DNA of 10,897 nt from an uncultured Methanobrevibacter sp. (lineage in GTDB: Archaea > Methanobacteriota > Methanobacteria > Methanobacteriales > Methanobacteriaceae): the NCBI RefSeq assembly GCF_937906425.1, contig NZ_CALCYR010000050.1:1-10897 (forward strand), in the 5' to 3' direction. The notes beneath the pieces are model-generated. The model was given only the letters and a program-made list of their open reading frames with translations. It did no database searches and was not told the origin of the DNA. Positions 1-5,810 of this stretch are shown here, piece by piece. The translations under genes were made by a program, and so were the position numbers. Each line of letters opens with the position of its first letter. Within the stretch, counting starts at the first letter, position 1.

Positions 1-228
1 CAATTTTTTTTATTTTTATTTATTTTTATTTTAATTTCTTTCAATGATTTTTTTTAAAATTTAACAAAATTTCTATTTTGATTTAATTTAGTTTATTTCT
101 TATTTTTTAATTTTATTTTAGTTATTTTTAAAATTAAACTCTTTTTGATTTGTTTTATTTATTTTAAACCATTATTTTCATTTATTTGATTAAAAATTTT
201 ATTTGTTTTATTGCGAACATTACTTAAC
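1..228. other. AT-rich spacer with no visible gene
   Basis: This stretch is almost entirely T and A with long T-runs on the + strand. I see no open frame with a ribosome binding site, no RNA gene and no convincing dyad. The T-runs near the left edge would suit the 3' flank of a + strand gene lying outside the window, but nothing in the window proves that. Confidence 0.6.
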
Positions 229-239
229 TTTATATATGG
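229..239 (+). promoter_or_regulatory. Archaeal TATA box of the leader/acidic-gene transcript
   Basis: TTTATATATGG fits the archaeal box A. A transcript would begin around 255-262. That is where a hairpin-forming segment starts (260-298), so the placement is self-consistent. The ATG at 556 would then have an unusually long leader of about 300 nt. Confidence 0.55.
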
Positions 240-257
240 TGCTTGTCTTATATGTAA

Positions 258-500
258 TAATGCATTGTTTTATGAAACTGTTTTATGAAATAATGCATAC
301 ACCAAAAAATAATCATCACCAGTAATTTGTTATATTTTTTTTGTTTCTCACAGTTTTTTTGTATTCATGTCTATCACTTCGATTTTCGGGCAAACACGGT
401 TTCTCCTATTCTGGTGGTGATTCTTTCTTGGATAGGGAGGGATTAAATAATTCAGTAAACTCCTGGGGGTAGTTTATCTTAAGGGGGTAATTATTTAATA
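258..500 (+). ncRNA. Candidate structured 5' leader or small RNA
   Basis: This island is richer in G and C than the DNA around it and lies between a TATA box and the start of the acidic protein gene. Four pairings are visible. First, 260-275 can pair with 283-298 in a long hairpin that includes three G-U pairs. Second, 311-322 can pair with 411-422 over 12 positions with one U-G. Third, 403-411 can pair with 430-439 over nine positions with one bulged G. Fourth, 442-452 pairs perfectly with 489-499 and encloses a smaller 456-461/471-476 stem. The G-U pairs would be A-C mismatches in a minus-strand transcript, so the folding favours + strand RNA. C411 is used in both the second and third helices; formed together they would make a pseudoknot-like arrangement. 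I do not recognise a known riboswitch, SRP RNA or RNase P RNA in it. It could be cis-acting or a separate RNA. Confidence 0.45.
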
Positions 501-543
501 CGGATGCGGGTTTTTGTATTTTACTGTTGAACTTTTAAAATTT

Positions 544-549
544 GGAGGT
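544..549 (+). promoter_or_regulatory. Ribosome binding site deciding the acidic gene start
   Basis: GGAGGT lies 6 nt before the ATG at 556. This makes 556 the start rather than the in-frame TTG at 514, which has no such site. Confidence 0.8.
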
Positions 550-555
550 ATTCTC

Positions 556-1212
556 ATGAATGAATTTGGAATAACACAATTAATATTTCTAAGACGTCTT
601 GGTATGGAAACTGAAAGAGTAAATGTTTTATTTGAATCTGGCAATTTAGGTGTTAGGGATTTAATCAGATACAAAAACAGTATTTCTTCAATCGATGACT
701 TTTGTAATTTTGTGGTAAATTCTCAGGATTGGGGGGATTTGGAAAATATTGATAAAATCGTTGAAAGTGTGGAAGAAAAATTATTTGTTCATTTCTATGA
801 GTTAATTGATCAATTTGGTGCCATTGGCGATTCTAATTCTTATGATGTGTCTTCTTTTGAAATGGGGTTAGATTCTAATTCTTATGATGTGTCTTCTTTT
901 GAAATTAATCCTGCTTTCAATCCTTTTGTTTCTCCGGAGGATGAAGATTTTGATAATATTTCTTTTGAAATTGATCCGGCTTTCAATCCTTTTGTTTCTC
1001 TTGAGGATGAGGATTCTGATGAATCTTTTTTTGAACTTGATTCTGATAAGGAAGAGTTTTCCCAATTTTTAAATAATTTGGGCGAAGATATGGATTCTGT
1101 TTCGTTTTCCATAGTTGAGGAAAATCCTATTTTCTCTGGAAATAAATCCGATTCTGACTTTATTGGAATTCCTCTATTTTTAAAAGAGGAATTTGATTCT
1201 GAGTCCGATTAA
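556..1212 (+). CDS. Unrecognised acidic protein with tandem peptide repeats
   Basis: This 218-residue protein matches no family I recognise. It has no signal peptide and no membrane segment, so it is probably cytoplasmic. Residues 1-90 look mostly helical and mixed (FLRRLGMETERVNVLFESGN, then DLIRYKNSISSIDDF). From about residue 91 it becomes very rich in Asp, Glu, Ser and Phe. DSNSYDVSSFE occurs twice (92-102, 106-116). It is followed by two 22-residue units starting I(N/D)PAFNPFVS (117-126, 139-148), each with an acidic EDED stretch and ending in SFE or FFE. Residues 161-218 remain acidic and less regular, ending in DSESD. The layout suggests a folded N-terminal module with a disordered repetitive acidic tail that could bind a basic partner; that is inference. 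The start is set by GGAGGT at 544. Upstream lies a foldable leader, downstream 650 bp of AT-rich DNA, and no gene is close enough to form an operon. Confidence 0.7.
   Translation: MNEFGITQLIFLRRLGMETERVNVLFESGNLGVRDLIRYKNSISSIDDFCNFVVNSQDWGDLENIDKIVESVEEKLFVHFYELIDQFGAIGDSNSYDVSSFEMGLDSNSYDVSSFEINPAFNPFVSPEDEDFDNISFEIDPAFNPFVSLEDEDSDESFFELDSDKEEFSQFLNNLGEDMDSVSFSIVEENPIFSGNKSDSDFIGIPLFLKEEFDSESD
829..905 (+). repeat. Perfect 35-bp direct repeat, 42-bp period
   Basis: The 35 bases at 829-863 recur without change at 871-905, separated by 7 bases. The 42-bp period is 14 codons, so the reading frame is kept and DSNSYDVSSFE is duplicated. Identity at third codon positions points to a recent duplication or ongoing replication slippage. 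Confidence 0.95.
901..1032 (+). repeat. In-frame 66-bp tandem repeat, two copies
   Basis: Copies at 901-966 and 967-1032 encode two 22-residue units starting EI(N/D)PAFNPFVS. They differ at scattered positions, so this duplication looks older than the 35-bp one just upstream. A degenerate third start, GAACTTGAT, follows at 1033. Confidence 0.9.
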
Positions 1213-1281
1213 AATTAAAATTAAATTAAATTTAAAATTAAATTTATACTAAAATTAAATTTATATTAAAATTTAACTTAT

Positions 1282-1291
1282 TATTTTTTTT
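1282..1291 (+). terminator. Oligo-T terminator candidate after the acidic gene
   Basis: An eight-base T-run (1284-1291) follows 70 bp of A/T-only sequence after the stop codon at 1210-1212. Archaeal RNA polymerase can terminate at oligo-T without a stable hairpin. The preceding 1234-1267 segment is a 17-bp tandem duplication (AAAATTAAATTTATACT and a one-base variant). Confidence 0.45.
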
Positions 1292-1790
1292 AAAAAACCC
1301 CTTAATGTTGATTTTATTTTGTGTGGTGTAATTTAATGGTTTGGATGTGTGTTTTTTCTTTAATGGGTTTAATGGGTTTAAGAGTTTTAATGGAATTCTT
1401 AATTCTTTAAATTCCTTTTTTCCTTATATTTTTCTATTTTTTCTATTTTTATTGTTTTAATTAGTTTATTTTGGCTTATTTTCATTATTTTTATTATTGT
1501 TTTCCTTTTCTTATTTTAAATTATTTTTAGTTTATTTTAAATTAGTTTTAATTTATTTTTTTTAATTAAGTGATTTTTTCAATTTTAATATTATTTAATA
1601 GCTATATTAAAATTTAATACATTTTTTAATACAAATTGCCGATTTAAATAATAAATTATTTATTATATCAAAAATAAACTTAAATTTAGTTAACATTTTA
1701 TGTTTTAATTCATGTTATTGTAAATTAAAATGTAGTTTATAATTTTAATGGATTGAATTCAATTAATTGAAATTTTTAATTCCATTTTCT
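1292..1790. other. AT-rich spacer with minor dyads
   Basis: No credible gene is visible. A GGAATT/AATTCC hairpin (1392-1397/1410-1415) followed by T6 resembles a second + strand terminator. TAATAAAT/ATTTATTA arms (1649-1656/1658-1665) form another dyad, and TTCAATTAATTGAA (1758-1771) is a perfect 14-bp palindrome about 26 bp before the next TATA box. All are made only or mostly of A and T and may be chance. Confidence 0.5.
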
Positions 1791-1797
1791 TATTTAA

Positions 1798-1808
1798 TTT
1801 TATAAAAG
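1798..1808 (+). promoter_or_regulatory. TATA box of the cyclase-like/prenol-kinase unit
   Basis: TTTATAAAAGG lies about 55 bp before the ATG at 1860. Transcription would start near 1830, giving a short leader of about 30 nt that contains the ribosome binding site. Confidence 0.6.
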
Positions 1809-1846
1809 GATTAATTTTATTTTAATTTGCCAATAACGATTTTTTT

Positions 1847-1853
1847 AAGGAGG
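1847..1853 (+). promoter_or_regulatory. Ribosome binding site deciding the cyclase-like gene start
   Basis: AAGGAGG is 6 nt before the ATG at 1860. An in-frame TTG at 1827 would place this site inside the coding region, so 1860 is the better start. Confidence 0.9.
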
Positions 1854-1859
1854 ATTTTA

Positions 1860-3005
1860 ATGAATAAAAGTGATTTGAAAAGAGATCATTATATGTTAAA
1901 AGGTCCGCTTGCCAAACAGGGTTATGACTGGTGGTGGCATTCCTTGACTGCATATAATAAGGAGACTGGGGAAGCAAGACCTTTCTTTATAGAATACTTT
2001 ACATGCAATCCTGCTCTTGCAGAGGATGAACCTGTTTTAGGTCAAGATCCTGAAACAATTCGTCAAGGTAAAAAACCTTCCTACTGCATGTTGAAGGTTG
2101 GAGCATGGGGTAAGGAACCTAAACAAATCCATAATTACTACTCCATGAAGGATTTTGAATGTCCTGATGATAAATTGGACATTAAATTAGGTGAGTTTAC
2201 CTTGTCTGAGACACATATGAGTGGATATTGTAAGGTTACTGAAGAGGAGGCCAAAAACCATCCCGAATATATGTGTGATGCAGGTGAAATGAAATGGGAT
2301 TTGGATATTGATAAGCAAATCACTTTTAATGTAGGTTATGGTGCAAGCGGCATATTTAGAAAATTAAACTCCTTTGAAATGTTTTGGCATGCTGAAGGAA
2401 TCAAGACCCAATACAGCGGTACCATTGAGATGGATGGTGTTGAGTATGAGGTGATTCCTGAAAAATCCTTTGGTTATGCAGATAAGAACTGGGGAGCTGA
2501 CTTTACAAGTCCTTGGTTATGGATATCCTCATGTAATTTAACCAGTTTGATAACAGGAAAAAAACTTAATAATTCTGCTTTTGAAGCTGGCGGTGGAAAA
2601 CCTAAGGCTTTCGGCATTTCCCTTCCTCGTAAACTATTGATAGGATTTTATTATGAAGGAAAAATGTATGAATACAACTTTGCAAGATTCTGGAATAATG
2701 TAAGGGTTGATTTCGGTTTTAAAGAAGGAAAAGAAGTTAATGAATGGTTCATTAATGCAAGTAATTGGAACAGCAAGATAGAATTGAAATTGTATTGTAA
2801 ACGTGATGAGATGCTGCTTTTCAATTATGAGGCACCTAACGGTAAGAAATTACACACCCGTCTTTGGAATGGCGGTAACGGTTATGGTGAGATTAAGCTG
2901 ATGAAAAAGGACGGCACATTGATTGACCATGTAAAAATCGAAAATGCAGGTTGTGAATACGGGGAATATGATGATGACAGAACTCATAATGTCATAGAGG
3001 ATTAG
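1860..3005 (+). CDS. Tocopherol-cyclase-like protein
   Basis: The 381-residue product resembles the tocopherol cyclase family (plant VTE1 and its bacterial relatives), a two-domain lipocalin-like beta-barrel fold. Visible signatures are GYDWWWHS (21-28) with ETGEARPFFIEYF (36-48), the WHAEGIKTQYSG segment (176-187) matching the central conserved region, and YADKNWGADFTSPWLW (206-221), which matches the family's KNWG-x-x-F-x-x-x-W-x-W signature. FEAGGGKPKAFG (241-252) and an aromatic-rich C-terminal half follow. There is no signal peptide or membrane helix, so it should be soluble. True tocopherol cyclases close the chromanol ring on prenylated quinols. Methanogens are not known to make tocopherol, so the substrate is unknown and a lipid-binding or other isoprenoid-modifying role is equally possible. 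A prenol kinase gene starts 37 bp downstream on the same strand, probably co-transcribed. Family assignment is firm; function is not. Confidence 0.85.
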   Translation: MNKSDLKRDHYMLKGPLAKQGYDWWWHSLTAYNKETGEARPFFIEYFTCNPALAEDEPVLGQDPETIRQGKKPSYCMLKVGAWGKEPKQIHNYYSMKDFECPDDKLDIKLGEFTLSETHMSGYCKVTEEEAKNHPEYMCDAGEMKWDLDIDKQITFNVGYGASGIFRKLNSFEMFWHAEGIKTQYSGTIEMDGVEYEVIPEKSFGYADKNWGADFTSPWLWISSCNLTSLITGKKLNNSAFEAGGGKPKAFGISLPRKLLIGFYYEGKMYEYNFARFWNNVRVDFGFKEGKEVNEWFINASNWNSKIELKLYCKRDEMLLFNYEAPNGKKLHTRLWNGGNGYGEIKLMKKDGTLIDHVKIENAGCEYGEYDDDRTHNVIED

Positions 3006-3042
3006 ATTTGGATAATTTTATTGTTTATTAAGAGAGATTATT

Positions 3043-3732
3043 ATGTTGTGGTCAGATGTTGTTGCTTTAATTATTGTTTATGCATATGTTATTGTAATTT
3101 TCTTTTTAGCTGAAAAGGTTTTAAAGAGCAGGCCTGAAGTTTCACGTAAGTTCCTACATATCATGATAGGAAATATGATCTTTGCAATGCCTTTCTTCTC
3201 AGATGCATGGGTTATGCTTTTATTCATTACATTGCCGATTACAGTGGCTTTGTTCTTCCTTACAGAATATTCCCCTATTAAGATTGAGAATGAAATGACA
3301 GAATCAGGACATGCTTTAGGCTTATTCTTTTATGCAGGAATTTGGTCAATATTGCTCTTTATTTTCCCAATAATGATTGATCCTAACTTGCTTTGGATTG
3401 TAGCATTAGCTATTGTTCCTTTAGTGTATGGTGATGGATTTGCAGCTCTTGTTGGTGGAAAATGGGGTAAAGTTAAATATCATGTATTTGGCGGAGAAAA
3501 ATCCCTTGAAGGATCCCTTGCAATGTTTGCAGTAACTGCTGTTCTTGCAGTATTTGTATGGATGTTTTATATGGCTTTGGGTTACACTCTTCCGGAATTT
3601 AACTTTTGGTATGTTTTAATCATTTCCGCTATAGCAACTGTTTGTGAAGCTGTAAGTTATGGTGGTGTTGACAATCTTACTGTACCTGCTGTAACTTCAA
3701 TTTTATATTACGTAGTTGCAACTATGTTATAG
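3043..3732 (+). CDS. Membrane CTP-dependent prenol kinase (phytol/dolichol kinase-like)
   Basis: This 229-residue, highly hydrophobic protein with about six or seven membrane helices belongs to the CTP-using polyprenol kinase group that includes plant and cyanobacterial phytol kinase (VTE5) and the yeast Sec59/Dgk1 kinases. Evidence: SRKFLHI (34-40) after the first helix, YGDGFAALVGGKWGK (129-143) as the probable nucleotide-binding stretch, GGEKSLEGSLAMF (150-162), and the late E202 plus GVDNLTVP (208-215) seen across this group. The likely reaction is phosphorylation of a long-chain prenol in the cytoplasmic membrane. In an archaeon the substrate could be phytol from diet or lipid turnover, geranylgeraniol, or dolichol; the sequence does not decide. 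The ATG has only a weak site (AAGAGAG, 3030-3036). It sits 37 bp after the cyclase-like gene and is followed by a terminator, so the two form a bicistronic unit. Length fits the family. Confidence 0.85.
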   Translation: MLWSDVVALIIVYAYVIVIFFLAEKVLKSRPEVSRKFLHIMIGNMIFAMPFFSDAWVMLLFITLPITVALFFLTEYSPIKIENEMTESGHALGLFFYAGIWSILLFIFPIMIDPNLLWIVALAIVPLVYGDGFAALVGGKWGKVKYHVFGGEKSLEGSLAMFAVTAVLAVFVWMFYMALGYTLPEFNFWYVLIISAIATVCEAVSYGGVDNLTVPAVTSILYYVVATML

Positions 3733-3735
3733 ACA

Positions 3736-3779
3736 AATCAGGATTTTTTATAAAAATCTTGATTATTTTTCTTTTTTTT
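3736..3779 (+). terminator. Intrinsic-type terminator of the two-gene unit
   Basis: Arms 3736-3748 and 3752-3764 pair over 13 positions with one G-U and a 3-base loop. T5-C-T8 follows (3766-3779). It begins 4 bp after the kinase stop codon. The G-U pair would be lost in the opposite transcript, so it acts on the + strand. Confidence 0.85.
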
Positions 3780-3790
3780 AAACTTATTTT

Positions 3791-3844
3791 CTTTATTTTC
3801 TTTATTTTCTTTATTTTCTTTATTTTCTTTATTTTCTTTATTTT
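3791..3844. repeat. Six perfect copies of a 9-bp unit (CTTTATTTT)
   Basis: Six head-to-tail copies of CTTTATTTT follow a degenerate copy at 3783-3790. The + strand of this stretch contains no G. It lies between the convergent prenol kinase and cytX genes and looks like a slippage-prone minisatellite. Confidence 0.95.
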
Positions 3845-3854
3845 ATTTATTTTT

Positions 3855-4091
3855 ATTAGGTTTTAAACTTTTATTTTATTTTTAGTTTTATTTTAGAGTT
3901 TTATTAAGAGTTTAATTATTTTTTATTTTTAGTTTTATTTTAGACTTTTATTTTATTTTAAAATTTTATTTTATTTTAGACTTTTATTTTAGACTTTTAT
4001 TTTATTTTAAAATTTTATTTTTCTTTATTTTCTTATTTTTATTAGGTTTTAGACTTTTATTTTATTTTTAATTTTATTTTAAAGTTTTATT
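3855..4091. repeat. Dispersed 51-bp and 32-bp direct repeats reaching into cytX
   Basis: The 51 bases at 3855-3905 recur at 4041-4091 with three differences. The 32 bases at 3941-3972 recur exactly at 3990-4021. Both are built of T, A and a few C or G on the + strand. The second 51-bp copy contains the cytX stop codon (4074-4076), so the last codons of that gene are repeat-derived. Confidence 0.85.
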
Positions 4092-5267
4092 TTTCTTTAT
4101 TTTTTTATTTTTAAGAATAATATTTATATATGCAAGTGCTGCGGATACTATAACTGCAAGTAGACTTGGTCCTAAAAATATGGAATCCATGCTTGAAGCC
4201 ACTTGATAAACCATAAACCCTACAAACCATGATAATATATTCCAATACCAGTCTCTTTTTTTATTATTTTCCCCTCCAATGTAGAATGAAACGACAAGTA
4301 CGGCAGCCATTGGTGCAAAGACAGAACTGATCAGGTAAAGAAAACTTATGTAATGATTCATAATTCCTGAAATTGCAAGCATTGCACTTAAAGCGCTTAC
4401 CACAACTCCTGTAATCTTCGGGTCAAGTCTGTTAAAGATTGCCTTGGCAGATTCTCCTGCAGAATTTGTAGCAAGGAAATTTGTTGTAACTGTTGAGAGA
4501 ACCATTATGATGACTCCTTGAACTCCAAGTCCTGATAAAAGAATTGCCTGTGATATGTTGGTTGTTCCCATTCCTACAACCTCAACACCAATGAAATACA
4601 TCCAAAGGCTTGCGATTGTGTAAGCTATTGCAGAAATTGCTGTCGCCCTTTTAGGACTTTCAACATCCTTTGTATAGTCTGAAATTACTGGAAGCCAGGA
4701 AATAGGCATTGCAATTGAAATTTCAAATATATTCCAGAAACTCAGTGTTTGGGAACTTTTAATTGGAGGGTATGCATTTATTCCAAATATCTTAACACTT
4801 AGTACAATAAGTAAGATTGTTAATACAATCATTACAATGCTTGTTATCTTTGAGGAACGTTGAAGTCCAACAAAAACCCATATTGCAACAAGTCCTGCAA
4901 GAATCAGGCAGGTTGCAGCAAAGGATATTGGTAGATTCAGGTCCATAAGGGCCATTGCACCTTGGGCATTCAATACTGCCACCCATGCTATGAGTTGGAG
5001 GACATTCAATGTTGCAAAGATTTTTGAACCGAAATTGCCGAATGTTGATTTGATTGATTCCATTGCATTTACCCTAAGATTTGCTCCAATAAGGCCTGTA
5101 AAGTAAAGCAATATTCCTCCGATTATATGTCCGAGTATTAATGGAAGCCATATGGAGTTTACATCTGCTCCAGATCCGACTTGGATACCTGCAATAATTT
5201 CAGAAACTGAAATTGCAACTCCAAACCAAATGATTGCATTTGTAAATAGTCCTGTACGGTTTTCCAT
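4074..5267 (-). CDS. cytX: NCS1-family permease, CytX-type (hydroxymethylpyrimidine transporter)
   Basis: The 397-residue membrane protein with about twelve predicted helices is a nucleobase:cation symporter-1 member of the CytX branch. That branch is linked by genome context in other organisms to uptake of hydroxymethylpyrimidine, the pyrimidine precursor of thiamine. Diagnostic stretches are IIWFGVAISVSEIIAG (12-27), LGHIIGGILLYFTGLIGAN (45-63), LNVLQLIAWVAVL (87-99), PISWLPVISDYTK (188-200) and SSVFAPMAAVLVVSFYI (314-330). Cytosine permease is the main alternative. The last residues (NKKIKKNKTLK) are lysine-rich and encoded inside a repeat. The start ATG (5267-5265) has a weak GTGA site. 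No thiamine gene and no TPP riboswitch motif is seen nearby, so substrate assignment rests on subfamily likeness. The minus strand beyond the stop is A-rich and shows no U-tract terminator. Confidence 0.85.
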   Translation of the reverse strand: MENRTGLFTNAIIWFGVAISVSEIIAGIQVGSGADVNSIWLPLILGHIIGGILLYFTGLIGANLRVNAMESIKSTFGNFGSKIFATLNVLQLIAWVAVLNAQGAMALMDLNLPISFAATCLILAGLVAIWVFVGLQRSSKITSIVMIVLTILLIVLSVKIFGINAYPPIKSSQTLSFWNIFEISIAMPISWLPVISDYTKDVESPKRATAISAIAYTIASLWMYFIGVEVVGMGTTNISQAILLSGLGVQGVIIMVLSTVTTNFLATNSAGESAKAIFNRLDPKITGVVVSALSAMLAISGIMNHYISFLYLISSVFAPMAAVLVVSFYIGGENNKKRDWYWNILSWFVGFMVYQVASSMDSIFLGPSLLAVIVSAALAYINIILKNKKIKKNKTLK

Positions 5268-5320
5268 AATAAATCACGTAAAAAAGTATTTTTATTAAAT
5301 TAAAATTATTTTTAATTTTT

Positions 5321-5410
5321 TAATCAATTTTAATCAATTTTAATCAATTTTAATTATTTTTAATTATTTTTAATTATTTTTAATTATTTTTAATTATTTT
5401 TAATTATTTT
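5321..5410. repeat. Nine 10-bp tandem units before cytX
   Basis: Three copies of TAATCAATTT (5321-5350) are followed directly by six copies of TAATTATTTT (5351-5410). The period is exactly 10 bp, close to one helical turn, so the A/T tracts are in phase. The array lies 54-143 bp upstream of the cytX start codon. Confidence 0.95.
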
Positions 5411-5500
5411 TCAATAATTTTAATTTAAATAATTTTAATTTTAATTATTTTAATTATTTTAATTATTTTTCAATAATTTAATCGGGTTTTCAATTATCTA

Positions 5501-5512
5501 TTTTATAAATCC
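5501..5512 (-). promoter_or_regulatory. Candidate TATA box for cytX
   Basis: On the minus strand this reads GGATTTATAAAA, a good box A with a purine-rich flank. The transcript would start near 5479, giving a leader of about 210 nt that includes the 10-bp repeat array. A poorer TTTAATAAAA lies closer to the gene (about 5290-5299), so the assignment is uncertain. Confidence 0.4.
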
Positions 5513-5650
5513 TATTAAAATTATGTTTTTAAATTATATATAACTGATGTTATATTTTAAAAATTAGAAAATAAGTTTTAAATAAAATAATTGAATTAAA
5601 TTTATGTTTAAAATTTAAAAAATGAGCAGAATTTAATTTTTAATTAGTTT

Positions 5651-5752
5651 GGGTTTAAAGTTTTAAAAAAAGAGTTTTAAGATATATTTTTTTATTTAAA
5701 TGGGGTTTAAGTTTTAAAAAAAGAGTTTTAAGATATGTTTTTTATTTAAATG
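5651..5752. repeat. Tandem 52/50-bp repeat with a partial third copy
   Basis: Units at 5651-5702 and 5703-5752 both start GGGTTTAA and end TTATTTAAATG, differing by small indels and a few bases. A degraded third start (AGGTTAAAACTTTTTAAAA) follows at 5753. On the minus strand each unit carries CTCTTTTTTT, so the block may act as backup termination after the SDR gene. Confidence 0.85.
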
Positions 5753-5767
5753 AGGTTAAAACTTTTT

Positions 5768-5810
5768 AAAAAAAGAAAAAAAATAATTGAAAATAAGAAT
5801 TTTCAATTAT
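5768..5810 (-). terminator. Intrinsic-type terminator of the SDR gene
   Basis: Arms 5799-5810 and 5783-5794 form a perfect 12-bp stem with a 4-base loop. On the minus strand an eight-T run, C, then seven Ts follow. The stem overlaps the stop codon (5809-5807). Confidence 0.85.

Noticed and set aside
367..420. 17-codon frame MSITSIFGQTRFLLFWW ending in two Trp, like an attenuation leader peptide
   Set aside because: No ribosome binding site precedes it, no Trp-related gene follows, and two Trp codons in GGTGGTG can occur by chance within the structured segment.
829..1032. CRISPR-like array
   Set aside because: The repeats are in frame inside a gene, without unique spacers of constant length.
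1827..1859. N-terminal extension of the cyclase-like protein from a TTG at 1827
   Set aside because: The extension would be coded by the AAGGAGG ribosome site and A/T leader; the ATG at 1860 is well placed.
3783..4126. Replication origin or CRISPR leader
   Set aside because: Only simple A/T repeats are seen; there are no origin-recognition boxes, no orc1/cdc6 gene and no unique spacers.
5268..5500. TPP riboswitch before cytX
   Set aside because: Minus-strand ACCCGAT near 5481-5487 recalls a TPP motif, but the CTGAGA element and the rest of the conserved core are missing.
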